From positions 372,001 to 436,000 of the forward strand of contig CP197396.1 in the NCBI GenBank assembly GCA_052161885.1: a stretch of DNA of 64,000 bases, given 5' to 3'. A model generated the notes under the pieces. It worked only from the letters and a program-made list of their open reading frames with translations, searched no databases and had not been told where the DNA came from. Position numbers and translations under genes: made by a program. Below are positions 34,786 through 43,222 of this stretch, in pieces; positions within the stretch are counted from its first letter, which is position 1; each line of letters begins with the position of its first letter. Origin of the DNA: QKTW01 sp052161885. Lineage in GTDB: Bacteria; Bacteroidota; Bacteroidia; Chitinophagales; Chitinophagaceae.

Positions 34786-35106
34786 ATGGAAGATGTATTT
34801 CAGATTACCTGGAGAAATGCACCAATAGGAACCTATCATATTACCGATGTAGATATGGGCTATTTTGAAGGTACCTGGTCAGGTAATAGTTCTGCTGCCG
34901 CGGAAGCATTTGGCATTTTGGTTTCGGCATTTAATGAAAAGGATGTGATGCAGAACCCGGTTAAAGGTACACGCATCTTACTACACGCAGATGGCTCGGA
35001 TAAGTTTATGCATGTGTTGGTCATTTCTTTAACCGAGGAAATTCTTTTTACTCGGTTAGTATATGCAGATGAAGCTGCCAGATGGCTTGTTGACAATGTT
35101 CAATAA
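34786..35106 (+). CDS. Hypothetical protein, 106 aa
   Basis: The frame starts MEDVFQITWRNAPIGTYHIT and includes DVDMGYFEGTWSGNSSAAA and a C-terminal LLHADGSDKFMHVLVISL. It is soluble and beta-rich. It may be co-transcribed with the TPR gene. I do not recognise it. Confidence 0.6.
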   Translation: MEDVFQITWRNAPIGTYHITDVDMGYFEGTWSGNSSAAAEAFGILVSAFNEKDVMQNPVKGTRILLHADGSDKFMHVLVISLTEEILFTRLVYADEAARWLVDNVQ

Positions 35107-35240
35107 GAAATAGTAGCAAAACGTTCATACCCCCTGCGAGAGACAGTGATATTCCCGTTATGACGGATTGCTTCTTTGTATTTTCCCGCAATGACGTAAA
35201 ATCGCCGCGCCGTTGCGCCGCCGCGAGCCATTAATTTTTA
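35107..35240. repeat. Repeat-bearing gap with R1, copy 4
   Basis: R1 lies at 35203-35232 (CGCCGCGCCGTTGCGCCGCC then GCGAGCC). It is preceded by GACGGATTGCTTC and CCCGCAATGACG near 35160-35197, fragments of the palindrome family seen at 28348-28422. Confidence 0.7.
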
Positions 35241-35885
35241 TCAACCACGTATCTTATTTGCCGGTACTCCTTTCTGCAGCAGGTATTTCCTGAAAGCGGC
35301 AGAAGAGGCATCATTGCCCGGAAGGTAGAATGTCGCGTCTTTCCAGGTGTTCCAGCAGAGCGGATGCATTTCTTCCATCCATTGTATGGCGTTGGCTGCG
35401 GGCGTTTCCGGTGTGGCAGGTACATGCTCCAACATCAGTTGAAGTGCCTGCAGGCACGCAGCATTTTGGTCTGTCATTTCTGCAACGCCGAAATACTCAT
35501 GATCGCGGGCTTCTGCCAGCTCTTTATATGATTTGAAAAGCCCTGTGGCATGCTCATTACCAAAGAAGAAATGATGTGTGGCCTGTTCGTCAAATTGTAT
35601 TTTGCCATTGCAGACTGCGAAGGGCACGATATCATTTTCATTAAAGCAAACAGGATCGGCTTCAGTATCCAGGCCGCGGCACATGACAATCATGTATTCG
35701 CCACCCGATTGTGAGATGGCATGCGGTGGTGTTGTATTATGCTGATGTGCGTTGAAAAATAGTTGTTGCCCCGGAAATATGTTTGCCCCGGTTGTAAAGC
35801 TTACTGATAAGACTTGCTCTGTAATAGGCCTTATCGCTGTGATCTTTGCGTCGTATAGTTGTACTTCTTTCATTAACTGTTCCAT
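35241..35885 (-). CDS. Siderophore-interacting-protein-like (FAD/NAD-domain) protein, atypical
   Basis: 214 aa (a start at 35873 is also possible). The N-terminal part (ITAIRPITEQVLSVSFTTGA, FPGQQLFFNA) looks like the beta-barrel of ferredoxin-reductase-type flavoproteins. The end (FYLPGNDASSAAFRKYLLQK) resembles the final helix of siderophore-interacting reductases. The typical FAD-binding RxYS/T motif is not evident, and the middle is unusual. It is divergent from an AraC regulator of the PchR style, which fits iron or siderophore control. Moderate to low confidence. Confidence 0.45.
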   Translation of the reverse strand: MEQLMKEVQLYDAKITAIRPITEQVLSVSFTTGANIFPGQQLFFNAHQHNTTPPHAISQSGGEYMIVMCRGLDTEADPVCFNENDIVPFAVCNGKIQFDEQATHHFFFGNEHATGLFKSYKELAEARDHEYFGVAEMTDQNAACLQALQLMLEHVPATPETPAANAIQWMEEMHPLCWNTWKDATFYLPGNDASSAAFRKYLLQKGVPANKIRG

Positions 35886-36085
35886 AGCTGCACGCCGTCT
35901 GTGTCTTTAAAGGCAGTATGTTTGTATTCCGGCTGTGCTTACGTAGTGGGTCTGGGATTTAACTGAAATATACCGCTTTTGTAAATCTCAACCGAAATAC
36001 TTTAAATAATTTTACAAAAGTACAGGAGTGGTTTAATTACATTTTTATACAGAAGGGATAAAAAATTACACCAAAAGGATTTTTT

Positions 36086-37078
36086 ATGGCTATACGGATA
36101 CGGGATGTGGATGGTATGCACCTGGTATTAAGCGGCATGTTTGATAAGGAGGCGATACAGCAGCCACTGGTAACGGAGCGGAGAGAGGTATACAGCTTTC
36201 CGTTTGGCGATGCGGAGATCATGACGATGGCATTCTCTAATATTTATATCGTTTATGGCGACATGATTATGCGGGAGCGGAAGCGCTTGTATATGCAGCT
36301 GGATCATACGGACATGATAGAGATGCACTTTACGCTTGCCGGCGGCGGTATTATGACCAATAATGCTACCGGGCGTACCATAATGATACAGGCCAATCAG
36401 CATGGTATGCATTATACGCCGGTATTTGAAGGGGTGGGAGATTACCCGGCCAATACCCGGATGAAGTTTTTTGAAGTGCATTTCACGAAAGATATGTTCC
36501 TGGAGCTGGTAAAGGACAGTTGCCCGTTGCTCATGGATTTTGCAGGACATGTTGCCGCCGGGCGGGTTGCCGAGCTGCATGAAGACATGCTGGAAATATC
36601 GGCGGCCATGCACCAGGCTATCCGCGAAATCGTGAATTGCCGGCTGACCGGAGGCCTGAAGCTGCTGTTCCTGCAGTCGAAATGTATGGAACTGCTGGCA
36701 CTGCAGGCGCAGGCATTTGAAGATGCGGTACATCCCAAACCGAGACTGGTCTGCAAATCCGACTATGATAAAGAGCGCATTCATTTTGCCCGGGAATACC
36801 TGCTGGAGCACATCCGGCAGCCGCCATCACTTATGGAGCTCGCAAAAGTGGCAGGTATCAATGAATTTAAGCTGAAACAGGGTTTTAAAGAGATATTTGA
36901 TAATACAGTTTACGGTTACCTGAGCGATTACAAGCTTTCGCAGGCGAGGGAGCTGCTGCTTTCAGGGCCTATGGCGGTAAAGGAGGTGGCAGATATACTG
37001 GGCTATTCCTCTGTGCAGCATTTCAGCAGCGCATTCCGTAAGAAATTTGGTGTGCCGCCGGGCAAAGTGCGCGGGTAA
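36086..37078 (+). CDS. AraC-family regulator (PchR-like)
   Basis: 330 aa, with an AAGGA site 7 bp before the ATG. The sensor half (1-220) is beta-rich (EMHFTLAGGGIMTNNATGRT). The C-terminal double HTH (about 230-330) has HIRQPPSLMELAKVAGINEF, LKQGFKEIF, the YLSDYKLSQARELL helix and VADILGYSSVQHFSSAFRKK. It binds DNA near its own promoter and probably controls the divergent gene at 35885. Members of this type respond to iron-siderophores or other small ligands. Confidence 0.85.
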   Translation: MAIRIRDVDGMHLVLSGMFDKEAIQQPLVTERREVYSFPFGDAEIMTMAFSNIYIVYGDMIMRERKRLYMQLDHTDMIEMHFTLAGGGIMTNNATGRTIMIQANQHGMHYTPVFEGVGDYPANTRMKFFEVHFTKDMFLELVKDSCPLLMDFAGHVAAGRVAELHEDMLEISAAMHQAIREIVNCRLTGGLKLLFLQSKCMELLALQAQAFEDAVHPKPRLVCKSDYDKERIHFAREYLLEHIRQPPSLMELAKVAGINEFKLKQGFKEIFDNTVYGYLSDYKLSQARELLLSGPMAVKEVADILGYSSVQHFSSAFRKKFGVPPGKVRG

Positions 37079-37117
37079 TAACAATAGCGGTTATATAATC
37101 AATCTATAAAAGCTCTC

Positions 37118-37135
37118 TTTGAATTTTATAATTTT
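37118..37135 (+). repeat. 18-bp direct repeat at the AraC promoter
   Basis: TTTGAATTTTATAATTTT, repeated exactly at 38060-38077 before the aldo/keto reductase. Confidence 0.75.
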
Positions 37136-37136
37136 G
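37129..37136 (+). promoter_or_regulatory. -7 promoter element of the second AraC gene
   Basis: TAATTTTG, an exact TAnnTTTG, 4 bp before the ATG. This implies a near-leaderless transcript or an alternative start. It lies in an 18-bp direct repeat (37118-37135). Confidence 0.55.
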
Positions 37137-37140
37137 CAGC

Positions 37141-38055
37141 ATGGAAAAAACAGAATCCGTAGCTGCATTTTATGAACGTTACCATATCGCTCCCGGCCCG
37201 GATGGCTTCAACGCTCCTGTAGGGCCCCGGAATGAAACCGGGCATTTCAATGTATACCGCCGGGAAGTGTTCCGGTGTAAGCCTACGCCTTATAATCGCC
37301 GCGATTTCTATAAAATATCACTGATAATAGGTACGGGTACGCTTTATTATGCCGACAAAGGGATACAGATAGATCGTCCGGCACTCTTGTTTTCCAATCC
37401 GGCCATTCCATATTCATGGGAAGATTCGGGTGAAGATCAGACAGGTTTCTTCTGCCTGTTTACAGAGTCGTTTATGGCAGGGCAGGGACGGAGTGAAAGC
37501 CTGCAGGATTCGCCCCTGTACAGAATTTCTGCCAATCCGGTGTTTTTTATCAGTGATGAGCAGGTGCAAATGATCAGCAGTATTTTTCTGCGTATGGAAG
37601 CGGAGCTTAATTCGGTCTACATACACAAATACGATGTCTTGCGGAACTATGTGCAGCTCATTATGCATGAGGCAATGAAGACACAACCGGCAGATTCCTA
37701 TTTCCGCCATGTAAATGGCGCATCTCGTATTGCTTCTCTTTTTACAGAGCTGCTGGAACGCCAGTTCCCGATAGATTCTCCGCAACATGTACTGCAGCTG
37801 AAAACGGCCAAAGACTATGCCTCCCGTTTGTCGGTGCATGTAAATCATCTGAACCGTTCTGTAAAAGAAACAACAGGGAAAACAACAACCGATCATATTG
37901 CAGACCGCATTGTAAGCGAGGCGCGTGCCTTACTGCTTCATACCGACTGGAATATCTCGGAGATCGCTTATACGCTGGGGTTTGAATATCCTGCTTATTT
38001 CAATAATTTTTTCAAGAAACGCACAAGCGTAACGCCGGGTGCATTGCGGCAGTAG
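37141..38055 (+). CDS. AraC-family regulator
   Basis: 304 aa. The cupin-like sensor half (about 40-150) has YKISLIIGTGTLYYADKGIQ and ALLFSNPAIPYSWE. The C-terminal HTH (about 205-304) has LSVHVNHLNRSVKETTGKTT, IVSEARALLLHTDWNISEI and AYTLGFEYPAYFNNFFKK. It probably controls the aldo/keto reductase 90 bp downstream, whose promoter carries the same 18-bp sequence as this gene's own promoter. Confidence 0.88.
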   Translation: MEKTESVAAFYERYHIAPGPDGFNAPVGPRNETGHFNVYRREVFRCKPTPYNRRDFYKISLIIGTGTLYYADKGIQIDRPALLFSNPAIPYSWEDSGEDQTGFFCLFTESFMAGQGRSESLQDSPLYRISANPVFFISDEQVQMISSIFLRMEAELNSVYIHKYDVLRNYVQLIMHEAMKTQPADSYFRHVNGASRIASLFTELLERQFPIDSPQHVLQLKTAKDYASRLSVHVNHLNRSVKETTGKTTTDHIADRIVSEARALLLHTDWNISEIAYTLGFEYPAYFNNFFKKRTSVTPGALRQ

Positions 38056-38059
38056 TGTG

Positions 38060-38077
38060 TTTGAATTTTATAATTTT
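38060..38077 (+). repeat. 18-bp direct repeat upstream of the aldo/keto reductase
   Basis: Exact copy of 37118-37135; candidate operator or a duplicated promoter. Confidence 0.75.
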
Positions 38078-38097
38078 CCGTTTGAAAAGCATAAACA

Positions 38098-38124
38098 TTG
38101 TAAGCCGGTGTGGCGGTAGTTTTG
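38098..38124 (+). promoter_or_regulatory. Promoter of the aldo/keto reductase
   Basis: TTG at 38098-38100, then a 16-bp spacer, then TAGTTTTG (38117-38124), an exact TAnnTTTG. It is 20 bp before the ATG. Confidence 0.7.
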
Positions 38125-38144
38125 TATCGCTAAACTAAACAACT

Positions 38145-39128
38145 ATGAAGTATAGAAAACTGGGCAATACCGGGGAACAATTATCAGCCACAGGACTCGG
38201 CTGCATGGGTATGAGCTTTGCTTACGGCCCGGGCAACGATACGGAATCTATCGCCACGCTCAACAGGGCGCTGGAGTTAGGCATTAACTTCTGGGATACT
38301 GCGGATGTGTATGGTAATGGCGTTAATGAGGAGCTGATTTCAAAAGTACTTGCTCCTAACCGCGATAAAATTTTTATAGCTACCAAATTCGGGTTCCGCT
38401 TTCGTGAAGACGGTTCACGTTTTTTTGACGCTTCTCCTGCACATATTAAAAATGCCGTGGAAGCCAGCCTGCGCCGCCTGAAGATCGAGACCATTGATCT
38501 TTATTACGCGCACCGCATCGATCCCAATGTGCCGGTAGAGGATACTGTAGGCGCTATGGCTGATCTTGTAAAGGAGGGAAAGGTTCGTTATCTCGGCCTG
38601 TCAGAAGCTTCTGCGGCCTCTATCCGTAAGGCGCATGCTGTGCACCCGATCACGGCGTTGCAGAATGAATATTCTGTGCTCACAAGAGATGTGGAAGCAG
38701 AAATTCTGCCCCTGTGCCGCGAGCTGGGCATTACACTGGTACCATACAGCCCGCTGTCACGCGGTCTGGTGATTCCTGCCGCAGTGAACCCCGAACAACT
38801 GGCAGCAGATGATTTCCGAAGAACGTTGCCACGTTTTGAAGGGGCTTACCTGGAAAATAACCAGAACCTCGCAAAAGAATTTGCTGCTTTTGCCCAGGAG
38901 AAAAATATTACGCCTGCCCAGCTGGCACTGGCCTGGGTATTGGCGCAGGGCGAAGACATTATCCCGATTCCTGGTACCAAAAAAGTAAAATACCTGGAGG
39001 AGAATGCCGCTTCTGTCGATGTAACGCTTACAGCACAGGATCTGCAGCGTGTGGAAGATTTGCTTGCTAAATATCCGAACACCGGTGAGCGTTATCCGGA
39101 AGCTGCTATGCAGATGGTAAACAGATAA
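38145..39128 (+). CDS. Aldo/keto reductase
   Basis: 327 aa. N-terminus MKYRKLGNTGEQLSATGLGC. The catalytic tetrad is visible: Asp in NFWDTADVYG, Tyr in the same motif, Lys in IATKFGF and His in YYAHRID. The NADPH-binding end has PIPGTKKVKYLEENA. It reduces aldehydes or ketones with NADPH in the cytoplasm. An AraC regulator lies upstream and a terminator follows. Confidence 0.93.
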   Translation: MKYRKLGNTGEQLSATGLGCMGMSFAYGPGNDTESIATLNRALELGINFWDTADVYGNGVNEELISKVLAPNRDKIFIATKFGFRFREDGSRFFDASPAHIKNAVEASLRRLKIETIDLYYAHRIDPNVPVEDTVGAMADLVKEGKVRYLGLSEASAASIRKAHAVHPITALQNEYSVLTRDVEAEILPLCRELGITLVPYSPLSRGLVIPAAVNPEQLAADDFRRTLPRFEGAYLENNQNLAKEFAAFAQEKNITPAQLALAWVLAQGEDIIPIPGTKKVKYLEENAASVDVTLTAQDLQRVEDLLAKYPNTGERYPEAAMQMVNR

Positions 39129-39151
39129 TGATAGTAAAGGTTTATAAGAAG

Positions 39152-39187
39152 AAAGGCTGAACGGTTATCGTTCAGCCTTTTTTATTT
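39152..39187 (+). terminator. Terminator of the aldo/keto reductase
   Basis: AAAGGCTGAACG and CGTTCAGCCTTT enclose GTTAT, followed by TTTATTTT. Confidence 0.9.
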
Positions 39188-39307
39188 TCTCACAACTAAT
39201 TTCTCGCAACGACGCAACGGGTTGTATTTGTTTAATTTCTCGCGGCGGCACAACGACGCGGCGCTCGCACTTTAACCTGTTAACTTATTAACCTATCAAC
39301 CTATTCA
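39188..39307. repeat. Phrase repeats including R1 inverted (39238-39268)
   Basis: CTCGCAACGACGCAACGGG, then CTCGCGGCGGCACAACGACG and CGGCGCTCGC (R1 inverted), then TAACCTGTTAACTTATTAAC. The last phrase recurs at 54561-54597. Confidence 0.7.
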
Positions 39308-40096
39308 TTACTTCGCGTCCTGCCATTCGGCTTCCAGCCATGATTTCATTTTCCGGTCGGTAAGATCAAAGCGGATAGGGACAATAGAAGCATAACCTTG
39401 CTGCAGTGCTTCAATATCGGTGCCGTTTTCTGTGTCCATATTTACAAACTGGCCAGTGAGCCAATAGTAATCTTTGCCCCGTGGATCTACGCGATGATCG
39501 AAGTTCTCCGCCCATTTTGCATAAGCCTGGCGGCATATCTTCAGTCCTTTGAAAAACTCACCGTATACTGAGGGAATATTTACATTCAGCAGCATGTGTT
39601 CGGGCATCGGCTGCGCGAGCATGCGTCCCGCTATTTCTTTTGCTACATCTTTTGCGGTAGAGAAGTCTGCATCAAAGCGGTAGTCGAGCAGAGAAAACCC
39701 TACAGATGGAATACCCTCAATTGCAGCTTCCATAGCAGCGCTCATAGTGCCGGAGTAGATCACATTGATAGATGCATTGCTGCCGTGATTTACACCGCTC
39801 ACACAGATGTCCGGTTTACGCTGCATTACTTTGTCACGGGCAAGTTTTACACAATCTACAGGTGTGCCGGAGCATTGATAAGCCTCAATCTCCAGGTCTT
39901 CAAATATGCTTACCTTATCAAGTCTTAAAGGCTGGCCGATAGTAATGGCGTGTCCCATACCGGATTGCGGACTGTCGGGGGCTACCACGATTACCTGGCC
40001 CAGGTCTTTTACTGCTTCCACCAGGGCGCGTATGCCCGGTGCGGTAATGCCGTCATCATTCGTTACAAGTATTACTGGTCTGCTGTCTTTCTGCAT
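39308..40096 (-). CDS. surE: 5'/3'-nucleotidase SurE
   Basis: 262 aa, normal length. VTNDDGITAPGI at residues 11-22 gives the metal-binding Asp pair; VAPDSPQSGMGHAIT and SGVNHGSNAS carry the other active-site residues. It removes phosphate from nucleoside monophosphates. It lies 9 bp downstream of the ABC-2 permease on the same strand and is likely co-transcribed with it. Confidence 0.95.
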   Translation of the reverse strand: MQKDSRPVILVTNDDGITAPGIRALVEAVKDLGQVIVVAPDSPQSGMGHAITIGQPLRLDKVSIFEDLEIEAYQCSGTPVDCVKLARDKVMQRKPDICVSGVNHGSNASINVIYSGTMSAAMEAAIEGIPSVGFSLLDYRFDADFSTAKDVAKEIAGRMLAQPMPEHMLLNVNIPSVYGEFFKGLKICRQAYAKWAENFDHRVDPRGKDYYWLTGQFVNMDTENGTDIEALQQGYASIVPIRFDLTDRKMKSWLEAEWQDAK

Positions 40097-40105
40097 GCTG
40101 CAAAA

Positions 40106-40897
40106 TTACCAATCGCTCCGCAGCAATCTCTGCCTGCCCGTTAAATAATAGATAAAAATCCAGCACAGGGAAACGATGATATATGTTGTGTTGGAAGGTG
40201 CAGCAGACTGAACCAGCATTTTTTTAGCCATTTCCATCAGGGGCAATGGTAGCAATTCATCGCTGGCCTGCAGCGGCATAAAGTTGCCTATGGGATAATC
40301 CAGTTTCCAGTTGATAAGGCTTTTGAGCAGTGTTTCGAGGAACATGCAATACAGGAAAAACATGCCGATAGCAATACCGCTGCGTTTAAAAAGTAATGCG
40401 ATGAGCAGTCCGAATCCATAATAGTTAAGTGACAATATAAAAACGTAAAAAAGCTTTTCGATGTCTCCCGGGAAACCGCAGAAGCAGCCGGTAGTAGCCA
40501 GTCCGAATCCTAAACCGGTTATAAAGACAAACAGCGTGGTGAAAATACTCAGTGCCAGTACCACCAGCCATTTGGCATGGTAAAACTGCAGGCGGCTCCA
40601 TCCGTCGATCACATTCTGGCGGTTGGTCTTGTACTGGTATTCGTTTGTGGTAATGATAATGGTGAGAATGGAAAGGAATATGACGAAAATGCTGGCCCAG
40701 AAGCCCACATTGCCCCATACGGCAGAGAAAGAATAAGCCTGGCTGAGGATATTGACACTTCCCGCACCGAATTTCATAAAGCCGGAACTCACTCCGTAAT
40801 TCCAGAATACGAGCATAAAGGAAAAAATGCCCATCAATATCCAGAAAGTGCGGTAACGTTTTATTTTGAGCCATTCAATGGCGAGCAGATGTTTCAT
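40106..40897 (-). CDS. ABC-2 type transporter permease
   Basis: 263 aa. Six membrane segments: FWILMGIFSFMLVFWNYG, FWASIFVIFLSILTIIIT, VLALSIFTTLFVFITGLGFG, a loop, YGFGLLIALLFKRSGIAIGM and a last helix near 235-252. Typical of ABC-2 permeases that pair with a CcmA-like ATPase. The ATPase is 168 bp upstream on the same strand, with repeats in between. Confidence 0.85.
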   Translation of the reverse strand: MKHLLAIEWLKIKRYRTFWILMGIFSFMLVFWNYGVSSGFMKFGAGSVNILSQAYSFSAVWGNVGFWASIFVIFLSILTIIITTNEYQYKTNRQNVIDGWSRLQFYHAKWLVVLALSIFTTLFVFITGLGFGLATTGCFCGFPGDIEKLFYVFILSLNYYGFGLLIALLFKRSGIAIGMFFLYCMFLETLLKSLINWKLDYPIGNFMPLQASDELLPLPLMEMAKKMLVQSAAPSNTTYIIVSLCWIFIYYLTGRQRLLRSDW

Positions 40898-41064
40898 TTT
40901 ACAGCGTTTGTTATAATGTGTGTAATGTGGTTGATGTGTGTAATGTGGCAGGTGAATGGCAAAATATTAAATCCCAAATCCCGGATATCATTTCTCACAA
41001 CTCACCCTTCGGCTTTGCTCAGGACACCATGGTAAGGCATTCACCATTGCCTGTTCACCATTCA
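40898..41064. repeat. Repeat insertion inside the ABC transporter locus
   Basis: An 18-bp phrase with GTGTGTAATGTGG occurs twice near 40915-40952. Later TTCACCATTGCC and TTCACCATTCAC phrases (41038-41066) match the GTGAATGG phrase at 16583-16607 in reverse. Confidence 0.65.
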
Positions 41065-41952
41065 CTAATTCGTTAGTTCCATAAACTTGCTTTCCAGGCT
41101 GCGTTTGCGGAGCAGGAGGTGGGAGAGTATGATGCCGTTCTGCATGCAATATTCGTTTATCGTAGCCGGTACTATTTTTTCTGCAACACTCAGTTGCAGC
41201 GTACCGTTATTACGTATTACAGATTTTATCCCCGGCATTTTATTTAATACCTGCGTTAACTGCTCCATGTTTGCAGCACTTACTTCTACCTGGTCTTCGC
41301 TGCGCAGTACATCATCAACCGGGCCGCTTAGCAGCAGGTCGCCTTTTTTCAGTATGGCAACGTGTGTACATACTTTTTCCACTTCATCCAGCAGGTGACT
41401 GGCCATGATGATCGTGATGCCTTCTGCGCTCAGCTGACGTATCAGTTCGCGGATCTCTGCTATACCAACCGGGTCAAGGCCGTTCGTCGGCTCATCGAGC
41501 ACCAGCACCTTCGGGCCGCCAAGCAGGGCAGAGCCTATAGCGAGCCGCTGTTTCATGCCAAGTGAATATGTCTGGAACTTACTGTCTTTGCGCTGCAGCA
41601 GGTTTACTTTTTCCAGCACACGAAGGCGATCGTCCATGCCACGCTGTTTTATGGCAGCCGCAATTTCGAGGTTGTCCATGGCGGAGAGGTAGTGATAAAA
41701 ATTGGGTGTTTCCAGCAGGGAGCCGATCTGCCGACGGGCTTCATCAGCGGGTGTGTTATCGAACCACTGATATTTGCCGGCACCGGCCTGCAATACATCC
41801 AGTACTATGCCCAGCAGGGTGGTCTTTCCGCTGCCGTTTGGGCCAAGGATACCAAACACGCTGCCTTGCGGCACACTGAAGGAAACATTGTTCAGTGCTC
41901 TTACCGGACCATAAGATTTTGAAATATTCTGAAGGGTGAGTACAGTTGTCAA
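41065..41952 (-). CDS. ABC transporter ATP-binding protein
   Basis: 295 aa. Walker A GPNGSGKTT, signature YSLGMKQR, Walker B KVLVLDEPTNGLDP, and the switch His in ASHLLDE. The C-terminal domain (about 215-295) is of the CcmA/BcrA type. It energises the ABC-2 permease. The start is TTG at 41952, with a perfect -7 box TACATTTG on the minus strand at 41974-41967 just upstream. Confidence 0.93.
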   Translation of the reverse strand: MTTVLTLQNISKSYGPVRALNNVSFSVPQGSVFGILGPNGSGKTTLLGIVLDVLQAGAGKYQWFDNTPADEARRQIGSLLETPNFYHYLSAMDNLEIAAAIKQRGMDDRLRVLEKVNLLQRKDSKFQTYSLGMKQRLAIGSALLGGPKVLVLDEPTNGLDPVGIAEIRELIRQLSAEGITIIMASHLLDEVEKVCTHVAILKKGDLLLSGPVDDVLRSEDQVEVSAANMEQLTQVLNKMPGIKSVIRNNGTLQLSVAEKIVPATINEYCMQNGIILSHLLLRKRSLESKFMELTN

Positions 41953-41966
41953 AGCGGAAGTTTTGC

Positions 41967-41974
41967 CAAATGTA
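41967..41974 (-). promoter_or_regulatory. -7 promoter element of the ABC ATPase gene
   Basis: TACATTTG read on the minus strand, 14 bp before the TTG start codon. It supports this start and an independent promoter. Confidence 0.65.
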
Positions 41975-42024
41975 TAAAAGAAATATAGTTTTCTTTCCCT
42001 CTGATGAAGTGAAATGCAACAGGT

Positions 42025-43029
42025 TTAAAAATAAAGTTCCCTGTTTGCTGCTTTCTGTATTTTTTCGCGCATGCTATTGAAGAAGGCAACTCTGGCTTCA
42101 CTTCCTGTTGTACTTATTTGAGCCGATTTGCTGATAAGGTTTTCCAGCACGTTTTTCATGTAGCGGTTAAATTCGGTGTCAATGGTAGAAACATAATTGA
42201 TGACACTGTGGTTCAGGTAGGTGATAGACATGTTGTCGAGCTCTGCAATGAGTGTATTGTCACCGATGACAAGGCTGTTTACATAAAGCTTATAAAATGC
42301 CGCATTTTCATCAGGTTGTTCATTGCAGGCAAACTTTAATCCTGCCTCCGCTTGTTTTTCTATATGGTCTAATAATTCGCTGAGTTTTTCATACATCCGC
42401 AAAGCGTCCCCGTCGGTGGCAAAGACGCCGGTTGTGCGGTAAAAATCTATCTGCCGCAATGTGGTATTGATAGAATCGTCATTCCAGATTTCAATAGAAG
42501 GTACACGGTTAAAAAGTGAAATGATCTTTTTCCCGGTCTCTTCATTATACTGTTCGAAGTTGGCTGCAGAAAATTTTTTACCGCGGAGGCTGTCATAATG
42601 AAGAATGGACTTCTGCCAGTAAAAGAATTTAAATGCCGCCAGTTCGGGTATCAACAGATGCGAAAGGAAGGGGATTTCTTTGGAAAGAAAGGTTATATGC
42701 TTTTTGCTGAAAGTATTAAACCAGGTCACTTGCTGGTAGATGTCGTCGAGCCACGTTTCAAAAAGCTGTTCTGTAATGCGGGGTACCCTGCCATAGAAAA
42801 CATATGCATCTGTCTGCGGCCGGAATATCTGGTCTATCGATATTCTGTAGTGTGTGGCGAGATGTTGCATTTGATTGGCAGATAATACGGCTGAATTATT
42901 CAGCAGGGAAGCTGCGGTGCCCAGGTCAATGTTCAGATGGTCTGCTATGATTATTTCGGGGTCGGATGTGGCCGGAATACGGCTGAGCAGCTGTAGCAGG
43001 AAGGCTTGCTGAAAATCTGGCTGGGGCAT
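42025..43029 (-). CDS. Hypothetical protein with N-terminal HTH-like region
   Basis: 334 aa from the ATG at 43029; a TTG two codons earlier is possible. Residues about 20-70 (DHLNIDLGTAASLLNNSAVL, LATHYRISIDQIF) look like a degenerate helix-turn-helix. The rest is a large helical domain with no membrane segment (KFFYWQKSILHYDSLRG, DGDALRMYEKLSELLDHIE). This architecture occurs in uncharacterised Bacteroidota transcription factors. It lies upstream of the ABC exporter on the same strand, so it could regulate it; inference only. Confidence 0.65.
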   Translation of the reverse strand: MPQPDFQQAFLLQLLSRIPATSDPEIIIADHLNIDLGTAASLLNNSAVLSANQMQHLATHYRISIDQIFRPQTDAYVFYGRVPRITEQLFETWLDDIYQQVTWFNTFSKKHITFLSKEIPFLSHLLIPELAAFKFFYWQKSILHYDSLRGKKFSAANFEQYNEETGKKIISLFNRVPSIEIWNDDSINTTLRQIDFYRTTGVFATDGDALRMYEKLSELLDHIEKQAEAGLKFACNEQPDENAAFYKLYVNSLVIGDNTLIAELDNMSITYLNHSVINYVSTIDTEFNRYMKNVLENLISKSAQISTTGSEARVAFFNSMREKIQKAANRELYF

Positions 43030-43074
43030 GGACAAAAGTATTTTGCAGCATTAAAATAAAGATGGATACAATAC

Positions 43075-43116
43075 GCTTTCGGGTTATAGTAAAAATAATA
43101 TTATTTATCCGAAAGC
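43075..43116. promoter_or_regulatory. 42-nt palindrome upstream of the HTH gene
   Basis: GCTTTCGG and CCGAAAGC flank an A/T centre that contains the perfect palindrome AAATAATATTATTT. It lies 46 bp upstream of the leftward gene start; candidate operator. Confidence 0.5.
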
Positions 43117-43177
43117 TATTGAAATGTTTTATTTTTTTGCCCGCAGTCCTTTTTCTGAACCGGTATAAAAATGTGAA

Positions 43178-43197
43178 GCCGGCGACGAACCGGCTCA
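43178..43197 (-). terminator. Hairpin after the SDR gene
   Basis: AGCCGG and CCGGCT arms enclose a 7-nt loop, 25 bp beyond the SDR stop codon, with T-rich sequence further on. Confidence 0.55.
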
Positions 43198-43222
43198 GTA
43201 TTATTTTATATGCATATGCTGT

